A DNA stretch of 14,112 nucleotides from Chromera velia (taxonomy: Eukaryota; Sar; Chromeraceae), in NCBI GenBank assembly GCA_018398765.1, contig JAHBMJ010001046.1, positions 22,501 through 36,612 of the forward strand. The letters are read 5' to 3'. Made by a program: the position numbers and the translations under genes. The notes beneath the pieces were generated by a model. The model was not told the DNA's origin. It saw nothing but the letters and a program-made list of their open reading frames with translations, and did not search any database. Numbering within the stretch: position 1 is the stretch's first letter; each line of letters starts with the position of its first letter. Of the stretch, positions 6,875-14,112 are shown in pieces.

Positions 6875-7205
6875 ATGTCTTCCTCCAACACCAACTCATC
6901 CTCCACTGCCTCTCAGGAGATCCTTGAGCAGGCTCAGCTCTACCAGCAGTTTGTCCTTGAGCAGGACATTCTGTGCAAGGAGTTGCTCCCCGAACGGGAA
7001 AACTCCAATCCCTCCGTATCAGGCAACTCCGGCGCCTTCGACGTCAAGGTCACCACGGACGAAAAGCCCGACGACAAGCAGGATCAGCAGAACGCGGGGA
7101 GCGGATCCAGCAGCAGCAGCAGCGAGAAGACAGACAGCAGCAACCAGCTTTCTTTTGCGAAGTCGGATGACGACATGACCCAAGAGTACGAGATGTGGAA
7201 GACCT
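6875..7205 (+). CDS. Polar Ser/Gln/Asp-rich protein of unknown function, first coding exon
   Basis: The ATG at 6875 follows a CAACAACAAAAC leader and opens 110 codons. A Ser/Thr/Asn-rich N-terminus is followed by an amphipathic Gln/Leu/Glu segment (about 15-42, ILEQAQLYQQFVLEQ), a Lys/Asp-rich region, a Ser run (about 75-83) and an acidic end (DDDMTQEYEMWKT). No signal peptide, membrane segment or recognised domain is visible; it is probably soluble and partly disordered. The exon is placed to end at ACCT|GTCAGT because beyond it codon use changes and translation becomes hydrophobic intron-like sequence. Without splicing the frame stops at 7369 (164 codons). A candidate terminal exon starts at 7668 after CTCCTGCCTGCAG and adds Ser-Ala-stop (TAA 7673-7675), giving 112 residues. 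The gene is divergent from the membrane-protein gene. Confidence 0.6.
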
Positions 7206-7667
7206 GTCAGTCCAGCAGTCTCCCTCCCTGCAGTAGTCTCAGTTTCCTGTCGGAAATTGCTCCCTGGTTGCTGTGTCTCTTCTCTCTCTGGATTGTAAAT
7301 CTTTTAGTGTATGCGCACCTGTTAGTACTCTCGACTCTGACGTCATGTCCAGGGTGGCTTGAACCCTGATTTGCAGTGACTCGTTTTTCAAATCTTCCTT
7401 CCTTCCCTGTTGCATGCCAGCCAGTGTGTCCTTTGAAGAGAAACACCAAACGGAGAGGGAGCATAACTCGTGCATGGAAATTATGCAGAGAAACGAGCGA
7501 CGGGCTGGTTTTTTTTTGTGCAGCAGAATTTTGCTTCGGCTCCCGAGTAGAACGAACTGTGCCTTTGTGTTTGGTTGGCACGCGTTGACAGCGAGTGACC
7601 GCTCCTTCCTCCCCCAACCTTTCCTTCTCCATGTGCGCCCTTGTTACTTCCTCCCTCCTGCCTGCAG

Positions 7668-7675
7668 CTGCTTAA
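7668..7675 (+). CDS. Candidate terminal exon of the plus-strand gene
   Basis: A pyrimidine tract ending CTGCCTGCAG resembles acceptors used by the neighbouring gene. Joined to the single base left at 7205, it reads two codons and a TAA. The intron would be 462 bases, typical of this window. The exon is too short to prove from sequence. Confidence 0.25.
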
Positions 7676-9838
7676 AGTTTTCGCTCCGTGCGGATTGGAG
7701 CGGGAGGGAGAGAGAAGAGAGCTGGAAGGAAGGAGGGCAGAAGGAGAAGGAGACAAAACGAGGAGGGGTTCAAATGAACGACACAGAAAAAGGAAGAGAT
7801 AGAATCTGCGCGCGAAGGCGGTGTCACTTACCCTCCTGTCTTTCATGAGGGTGTTTCCTTCCTTCGTCTGCTTTGTTCCTGCCTCTTCTCTCTCTCCATT
7901 TTTCTCCGGTTCTTTCCCGAGTGTTGGAGATTCAACATATGTTTTTCTTTCCGTGTCGTCTTCTCCTGTTTTCTTGCGTGTGCGCTTTTTTTGTTTCTCT
8001 GTTGCGTTGAGTTTTTTTCTTTGTTTCTTTGTTTCCTGCCTTGTATGCAAACATGGGCGGTACCAGCTAGGGCGATCTGTTTCGATCATATATGCATGCC
8101 GTGCACGGCCAACCGATCGGAAGGAGTTTCTTTCGTCTTGTCAATCCCACGATGGATTGTGTGGGTCCTCGGGTGTGTGGATGGATCGGTGGATGGAGAA
8201 GGAGTGAGTGTGACTGCATGGGAGTCGGGAGAGACCGTCTTGGCTCGACCCTTGCATAAGAGCCATGCAGTCACTGAATCGACGGAAGGATGGATGGGAT
8301 TGAAGGGAATCACCCGAGTTCCTTTCTTTCTTTCTTGTGAGCACGAAAAGTAAGAAGGAAAACACAACAACACAAAGGGCATCGATCAGATGAAGAGAAA
8401 AGAAAAAGAACCCTTTACCAATTCCAACGGGTGGTATGAGAAAAGCCCAGTCCGGCCTGCTTCCTTCCACCTCCATTCAAGGGACTACGCGACTCGCTGT
8501 ATGCATGTCTGCCTTCTTTACGTACGCTGTTTGCAAAAGGTTGCAACAGTAACAGTCAGACAGCTACAGAAGCCTTTAGCTAATTAATTAAATAACTTCT
8601 CCTCTGCCTATCTTCGCCTGCATGGAAAACGAAAGGAAACGGAGGCAGTGTGTCCTCTTCTTCCTTTTTTTTCTTTGACAGGCCTTTTCCTTCTTTTCTC
8701 CTTTGTCTATTTGTTGTTTGTATCTTTCTTTCGGGATTGTTTGCTTTCGGCTTCCAAATTCTCTCTGCCTCTTTCTACAAGAAGAAGAAATGGGCAGAGA
8801 GAAGGAAGGAAGGAAAAGGAAGAATTAAGAGAGGAGGCCGGGATGGGGACATCTTGGTTGCATGAACTTTCTGATTGCTCTGTCAGAGGAGGGATGGGGA
8901 CACCTTGGTTGATCGATCGAACTTTCTGCATGCTTTCTTTCTCTTGTCACTGTGCAGCGGCTGTGCTGCTCTCTCTTGGGGGGGGAGAGCCAGCCGAGAG
9001 TTTTTCGTCTTTTTTTCTCGTCTGTGTTCATGTCATCAGGGTTTCATTAATCTCTGTCGGTCTGTCTGTTTCAAGAAAAGAAACTGAAGGCAGAAAAAGG
9101 CACGAAGAGGGAAAAGGATCAAAGAAAGCTGTGTAATGATCGAATGTATCGATTCGGATCTGTTGAAGAGACCTAGCTGCAAAAAAGATCGATGTGAATC
9201 TCCCTCTACGAAATCAACACACTCCAAGAGGCAGGCAGGCAGACGGGATTGATTCTTCGTATGCGTGCATGCATGCGCGTTAATTTTCTTAGCCACCCCA
9301 ATCCAGGACACTTTGAAGGGCCGATCGAGTGCTGTGAGTCATTTTTCTTCGAACCGCGTTCATGTGCAGAGAGAGAGTGAGAGGGTGGAGGGGAACGAAG
9401 AGTCGTCGGTCGTTTGCTTGTACAGAGAAATATTGATCTGCGTCCTTCGATCCCTGCTTCCTTTTGTCTCTAGTTGGTTTAATTTTCAGCTCTTCGATTC
9501 CCCCTCCCCCCTTGGCGTTCTTTTAATCGTATTGATCTGCCCTAGCTGTCCGTTTTCCGTTTCTTGTCATCATATCTTTTTAATTTGCATGAATCGCGCA
9601 AGAAAGCTTGAAATGGACGGAATTGAAGCTTCATCATCATGATCATATGCAATCGCGATCGATCGGCCCCGATGGCAAGTTAAGCCAGTGGAAGACTTCA
9701 TATCCATACAATTTCATGTATGCTGCAATGAAACTGCATGCAATTGAGACGTTTCACAACATCGATCATCATCATGATATGCCTAGTCATACGCCAATGA
9801 TCGCCATCGGCTACCATTGGCCTACAGCTAGTAGCTAA
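7676..9838. other. Pyrimidine-rich non-coding stretch without a convincing gene
   Basis: About 2.2 kb is dominated by CT/TTTC-rich and complementary GAAGGAAGG-type sequence. Open frames of 60-200 codons occur on both strands but are low-complexity (Leu/Phe/Ser on one strand, Lys/Glu/Arg on the other) and overlap each other. A consensus minus-strand donor (AGG|GTAAGTG, exon side ending at 7832) is preceded by an open Lys/Glu/Thr-rich frame from an ATG at 8089, which could be a minus-strand exon. I rate that as weak. The area may be 3' UTR and intergenic DNA. Confidence 0.5.
8831..8936. repeat. Imperfect tandem duplication of about 50 bp
   Basis: Two copies (8831-8880 and 8885-8936) share GGGATGGGGACA, CTTGGTTG and GAACTTTCTG in the same order, with small insertions (one copy has gained ATCGATCG). 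It is older than the perfect 36-bp duplication at 1228. Confidence 0.75.
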
Positions 9839-10280
9839 GCGCTTATTAGTGACCAGATTTGATTTGATTTGATTTGAAGTAGGGCTTAACCTCAAGTCAA
9901 ATCTTAGGCCTGAGAGACTTTAGCATGATAGGGCCTATCAAATCCTATTAAATCTACTTCAAATCTGACCTAAGTGATCTTTTAACCTCAAATCTCTATG
10001 ATAACTCAAGTTTTAAGTTAACATGACTCTCTGGGATAACTCTAAGATAAACTAAAACTTATGTAAGCTCTTAGCTTTGACAATAGCTCATTCATTTTAA
10101 GAGTCTCAAATTAGCTTTTAGCTAGGCTTTTAATCTAGTTTGCTGTCGAGAGTGACTTCTAGACTTCAACCTCAAATCTACTTCAAATCTGGTCAGATTT
10201 GAGTTTGAAACTCAAATCAAATCAAATTAAATTAAATTAAATCAAATCCTATCAAATCAAATCTGGTCACTAGCGCTTAT
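9839..10280. mobile_element. hAT-type MITE (non-autonomous DNA transposon) with 8-bp target site duplication
   Basis: The element spans 9847-10272 (426 bp). Its ends are perfect inverted repeats over at least 20 bases (TAGTGACCAGATTTGATTTG on the left, its complement on the right up to CTGGTCACTA), continuing into imperfect GATTTGATTT arrays. It is flanked by the direct repeat GCGCTTAT at 9839-9846 and 10273-10280. An 8-bp duplication plus a terminal T-A-G-x-G is the hAT superfamily signature. No open frame for a transposase is present, so it must have been moved in trans. Inside are further CAAATC-rich direct and inverted repeats and a 23-base near-palindrome (GATTTGAGTTT, G, then its complement). 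The intact ends and duplication suggest a fairly recent insertion. Confidence 0.92.
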
Positions 10281-10310
10281 ACCGTTCGGCACATCTATGG
10301 GCTAAAATTA

Positions 10311-10456
10311 TAGTGGAATAGTCAACTATTTCTATCCCTTAATAATCAATAGTAAGAATAGTGACTATTCCCTATTCCAATTATAAAAAATAAGAGACTA
10401 TTCTTACTATTCTGCCATATATGAACCTTATATAAAAATAATGACTATTCTCACTA
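10311..10456. mobile_element. Small AT-rich inverted-repeat element, possible decayed MITE
   Basis: The left end TAGTGGAATAGTC (10311) and right end GACTATTCTCACTA (10443-10456) are inverted copies with one base indel. Inside is a perfect 15-bp inverted repeat, AATAGTAAGAATAGT (10348-10362) with its complement at 10397-10411, and several GACTATTC repeats. The ends begin TAGTG like the neighbouring hAT MITE, but no 8-bp target duplication is visible. It may be an older, degraded relative or a simple hairpin-rich AT patch. Confidence 0.5.
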
Positions 10457-11401
10457 TTTCTGCCAACATCGTAAAGCTATAAGCTCTTCTCCTAGCTCTT
10501 TGACTGCTTCCTTCTCTGGTGGTTCAGTGCGAGACTCAGTGCGCTACCACTGTAGAGAGGGAAATCCCCGTAAAGCCACAGAGATTCACGCCAGAAATAA
10601 TGGTGGCGATGGCTTCATAGTGCCCCGACTATAGCTGCTTTCCCGGGCTACGTGAACTTTGACTTTTTGGGGCTGCATGTTGTGCAACAGCCTTTGAGAT
10701 CTAAACGCGGTCTCAAATCGTCGATTAATTATGCGTATGCATTCGTGTGGATCTGATCATGCTTCCTTTTTCTGATTGAAAGCTTGCATCACGGTTCAAT
10801 GAGCGACCTCCCGGTCTCTCACTCACTTCTTCTGACACTCGACCTTGCTCTATGCATTCCTTCAAACGTCTCACCTCAGATTAGTCTAGGTGTTGCGATG
10901 GTTTCTTTGTGTAGACAGGCTCCGGTATGCTCCGGTCAGTCACTTTCCCTCACAGATCACCCCCCGAGAGAACTCCATGAAACAAAGCTCTCGAGTCAAC
11001 ACATGAACCGACATGAACTGCCCACGCTAGATGTCATCAATGCAATCAACTGTAGACGACTCTTTGTCTGACTTAAACTCAAAAGAGTGGCGGACTGACT
11101 AACTAACAAACTGTTGAACAAACCAACGAACAAACGGACGGACGACTTAAGACAACTGACTCAACAACAGTTACTGACAGACATCTAACACTCAGTTCCC
11201 CCCAACCACACGAGCTCACATTCAAGCTCGAGTTGACTGTCACTTGCGGATGAGTTCAACAGAACGGCACATGCATGAACTCATGCGCTTTCTCTCACAG
11301 ATCACCCCCTGTCTGAACTAACGCAAGGAAGGAAGACACACTTTGAGAGAAACAGTCACCTACAACGAAGAAACTTTGTTTGTCTTTCTTTTGGTTTGCA
11401 G
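10457..11401. other. Region with no supported gene
   Basis: The sequence is unique-looking with mixed composition to about 11070, then becomes A/C-rich. An ATG-started 95-codon plus frame (10787-11071) has ordinary composition but no recognisable motif, splice context or repeat structure; I treat it as chance. The 15-mer TCACAGATCACCCCC at 10950 recurs at 11295. Short AACTNAC/AACAAAC steps start near 11100. Confidence 0.5.
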
Positions 11402-11753
11402 GTGCATAGAGGTGACGGTATACTTGACTCCTCAAAACAAACAGTCCCTTCCTTACAACACGGAAGCACAGCTTTTGGCGCCTACGGACCTAACTAAGCA
11501 ACTCTATCGATCAAGCGGACTTAAGCTGACTACAATACAGCCACGAATCACCCTTCAGGAATGCTTCTCAAACAGCATTCATGCCTATAAACGGAGACCA
11601 GAACGAACACTGTCAGTTGAACAGACACATACAACAGTTACTCTCTGGAACAGAAACAGAACACAGGTTCACGTGGATGCTGCAAGCTACTCTCCCTCAC
11701 TGCTCCGCAACAACCAAAGACAGAGCACAGAATTTCTTTTTTCCATTCATTGA
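11402..11753 (+). CDS. Possible plus-strand terminal exon, unknown product
   Basis: A strong-looking acceptor (TCTTTCTTTTGGTTTGCAG) ends at 11401. In one phase the following frame is open for about 117 codons to a TGA at 11751-11753. The translation has balanced composition (CIEVTVYLTPQNKQSLPYN, RITLQECFSNSIHAYK, VHVDAASYSPSL) with no repeats or recognisable domain. No upstream exon with a matching phase was identified, and the surrounding DNA is A/C-biased, which favours long open frames. Treat as a candidate only. Confidence 0.25.
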
Positions 11754-13262
11754 CCCGACAGAACTATCTTCGTAGCATGTCTGTCTCCCTTTCCATTGAA
11801 TCTCACCCCCTGTCTCTCTATACCAGCCGTCTACCCATGCACCCCCCGTCAGAAGGGAAGGGCGAACTGAGCCGAACTCGCAGAACTGACGTCGATCTCC
11901 ATCCGTCTAAAGGGATCTTAACCAGCACACGAGATCACACAAATAGATCAGTTTGCTCATCCCCCCCCAAAAGAGAACTTTCAGTCTCTTTTGAAGTACT
12001 AGACAGAAGAGAAGAACAGAGCCATACAGAGCCGTAAGAGAGACAAAAATGGATTAACATGGGAGTTTGAGCAGAGGACAAAGCAGAAATAGAAGAACAC
12101 GCCACATAACTAACCACGCACACAAACGCTCCGGTTACGATCGACCGGTTGGAGCAAAAAAAGTTTGCACGGCTTTGCATCAGATCGACTCTCACCGATG
12201 GCAAAAGAACAGACAGAGCCAGGTCTTGAACGTTGAAAGATGAAATTGTGGAAGGGAGAAATAAAAGCTTGCATGCGAATGACTTCTCACACGACTTCCA
12301 AAACAGAACCCAAAAACAGAAGAACGAACAAACAGAACAGCCAAGATAAACTGACACCAAGGCACCTCAACAGATCAAACGAACAGAGAACAAACATTTC
12401 CTCTCTTTTTCACACTCTACTCTTTGTTCCTGACCCCTCACAACTCAAACTGGTAGAGCAACAAACAAGGTTAGACTCCAAAAGTTTTGAAGCCACGAAC
12501 GGAACAAAGAGGAACTCAGACCACCCTCAGGCTGACTGAACATCCCCCCCAAAAACGGGCAGACTTGCTCTTTTCGAAGGGATTCCGAAAGGGAGGTTGA
12601 CAGAAAAAAGGATTGAGATCATGCCAGTCAACCGACAAAAAAAACGCATGAGCAGTGGGAAGAAAAACGTGTCGCATTGTGAACGACCGTGAATCCATCG
12701 AACTATACGCAACGCCTGGGAACAGAATTGATCAAAACAAAACAGAGAAACAACAGAGAAACAAACTAAACAAATAGAGACAGAACGGAACAGAACAGAG
12801 AACGAACAGCTTTCTTGACAGCTTCTCGTTTCTCCTCACTCTTCGCCCCCCGTCGCCCCCCCCCTCTCGATTCTGCCACTACTGAAGTGGCTGCTTATCC
12901 ATACCTAGGTCCATACGCTCGCACGGTGACCAACCCCTTTCGAAGAGACCGACCACACAGCTTCATCGCCTCACCAAAACAACATCGTCAAAAGAAAGGC
13001 TGGGAGCAGCGAAGGACAGAAGAGAGAAGACAAAGATAGTGCAGCCTCCCTGAACAGTGTATAAAGCTTCAACTTAAAGTCGGACCTCTTTGCACAGCCG
13101 CAAACAACAAAGGATCCGAGGCAGAACAGCCCCTCCCTTCCCCACAGGAAACAACCACCGTCTCCCTTGAGATAAGGCTTCTACAGGCGGCCCCCCCGAA
13201 CCCAAACCCGGTCCAACGCCGCATAGAACTCCACGCGGGCCTGAACCGTCGCAGCAAAGGAA
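11754..13262. other. A/C-rich stretch without a supported gene
   Basis: The plus strand is strongly A- and C-rich with irregular AACAGA/GAACAAAC steps (for example 12300-12400 and 12730-12810), several C-runs of 7-9 and few T or G runs. Frames of 60-141 codons on either strand (for example minus 12360-11935) show no family motifs. A frame at about 12815-13039 reads PYLGPYARTVTNPFRRDRP, plausible as protein, but it lacks an ATG and has no splice support. Confidence 0.45.
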
Positions 13263-13667
13263 ATGCCCTTCAAACAGGCACCTCCGATCACTGCTGTGCC
13301 CTTTAAGCGCCTCAGACGGACGGACGGAACAGACAGCGCAAACTTGTCGTCTCCGTTCATCTCCTTAGGACTCGAGACGGCCTCCGTCCAACAAGCGCTC
13401 TTCCAAGGTTCCAAGCTGCTTTACTGCAGTGAAAACGAGAAGAAGGGCACTAACATGCCGCCACAGAGTTGCTCTGAAGAGACTCAGGGCCCCGCAGCAA
13501 GCAGAACAAACAAACAACTTCGGGAGAAGTCCGTCTCTATGAGTCGAAGCAAAACCGAAAACGAGACAACGACCGTTACAGAGCGAGACAAAAGCGGAGT
13601 TAAGCTCACAGTCGACAGTACGAGCCCGACGCAGGCAAGCACCAATTGTGATGGAAGCAAAGCTTAG
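13263..13667 (+). CDS. Uncertain 134-codon ORF, Ser/Thr/Lys-rich
   Basis: The ATG at 13263 opens 134 codons to the TAG at 13665-13667. The second half is polar (Ser, Thr, Lys, Glu, Asn) without hydrophobic segments or known motifs. The opposite strand over 13363-13181 also reads as a well-balanced peptide (GTAVIGGACLKGISFAATV, FYAALDRVWVRGGRL) and has a good acceptor-like CGTTTTCACTGCAG ending at 13424. Strand assignment is therefore open. No gene family is recognised. Confidence 0.22.
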   Translation: MPFKQAPPITAVPFKRLRRTDGTDSANLSSPFISLGLETASVQQALFQGSKLLYCSENEKKGTNMPPQSCSEETQGPAASRTNKQLREKSVSMSRSKTENETTTVTERDKSGVKLTVDSTSPTQASTNCDGSKA

Positions 13668-13824
13668 GACACGCTCTGCTATAAGGCTATAGCTGCACCG
13701 AAACCGTCAGCCAAGCCTAGCCGTCAAACATGGTCTGGGGAGAGAGAGTACTCAGCTAATCTGAGGACTTCCCACGTGTCATCACTATGAACTATAAACA
13801 CGCCTCTCTCTACTTGTATGGAAC

Positions 13825-14112
13825 CTATGAATGCGGTTCATCCCAGACCAACACACGCACCGGTTCACCAACGAACAGGGAACCTAGGGAAACAGGGAAA
13901 TCAGGAAGTGTTAGTCCGACGCTGGGTCAACATTCCACAGAAACGAACGATCGATCAGTACTTCTACTCACAGGACAGCATATCACCCCGGAGGTCCGCA
14001 TGAGGGGGGTCAATGACGGTTCGAGGGCGGAAGGATGGCTTCAAATCCGAGGGGGGGGGAGGGGTCAGGTTTTGGAGGGCGGAGGGATGGCACGCAAGCC
14101 CGTTGACCCCCC
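13825..14112 (-). CDS. Possible last two exons of a minus-strand gene entering from the right edge
   Basis: Minus strand 14111-13972 is open for 46 codons (Pro/Arg/Asp-rich, with two related motifs PSLRPPKPDP and PSFRPRTVIDP) and ends at a consensus donor CCT|GTGAGT. The acceptor TTTCCCTAG at 13884 is 88 bases further on. Joining restores a Cys codon and continues SLFVGEPVRVLVWDEPHS to a TAG (13827-13825). The phase match is encouraging, but the intron is much shorter than others here and the first exon is built from G/C runs. Confidence 0.28.

Noticed and set aside
7206-7369. Read-through of the plus gene to a hydrophobic tail (possible tail anchor)
   Set aside because: Codon character changes abruptly after the GTCAGT donor and the hydrophobic residues come from CT-rich DNA. 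It is kept only as an alternative end for the gene at 6875.
8648-9136. 162-codon plus-strand ORF with apparent hydrophobic N-terminus
   Set aside because: The hydrophobic part comes from CTTTTTT-type tracts and the middle is an imperfect DNA duplication (repeated GMGTPWL-like peptide). Codon use and composition follow local repeats.
9608-9838. His-rich 76-codon plus-strand frame
   Set aside because: It starts at TTG, and the His runs derive from CATCAT repeats. The frame runs up to the MITE target site and no motif or splice signal supports it.
10515-10570. tRNA- or SINE-like sequence (TGGTGGTTCAGTG resembles a tRNA-Gly A box)
   Set aside because: No B box (GGTTCRANYCC) follows at the right distance on either strand, and no cloverleaf can be folded. 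The similarity is limited to about 13 bases plus a small GTGGT/ACCAC hairpin.
12816-13039. 74-codon plus-strand frame reading PYLGPYARTVTNPF
   Set aside because: It has a non-ATG start, no phase-matched partner exon, and lies in the A/C-biased region where open frames are expected. It is noted only as a weak possibility.

Overview
The window looks like nuclear DNA of a protist with intron-rich genes, most likely an alveolate near the chromerids (Chromera-like). This assignment is inference. It rests on many phase-consistent spliceosomal introns of about 280-780 bp, a GCC2/GCC3 (ephrin-receptor-like) cysteine-rich membrane protein of the kind common in apicomplexans and chromerids, a hAT-type miniature transposon, and abundant GCATGC/TGCATGCA motifs. 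Nothing bacterial (operons, Shine-Dalgarno sites) was seen.

Left part (1-6245, minus strand): one gene reconstructed by hand from nine exons. It has a signal peptide, a beta-type extracellular region, five C-x2-C-x-x-G-type repeats, a cysteine/Gly-Tyr-Trp module, and at least four membrane segments. The reading frame is conserved across all eight introns and reaches 591 codons before the gene probably leaves the left edge. Its introns are full of microsatellites and short tandem duplications. Two duplications copy a splice site together with flanking exon sequence. Six of nine 5' splice sites are the first step of a tandem ladder of GTNN tetranucleotides.

Middle (6246-9838): a divergent intergenic region with palindromes and a T-loop hairpin, then a short plus-strand gene (start 6875) encoding a polar, Ser/Asp/Gln-rich protein of unknown function. 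It is followed by about 2 kb of pyrimidine-rich DNA with no convincing gene.

Right part (9839-14112): a 426-bp hAT-type MITE with a perfect 8-bp target duplication, then a smaller AT-rich inverted-repeat element. After these comes about 3 kb of A/C-rich sequence, with GCATGC almost absent, degenerate repeats, and only weak coding candidates. A possible pair of minus-strand exons lies at the right edge.
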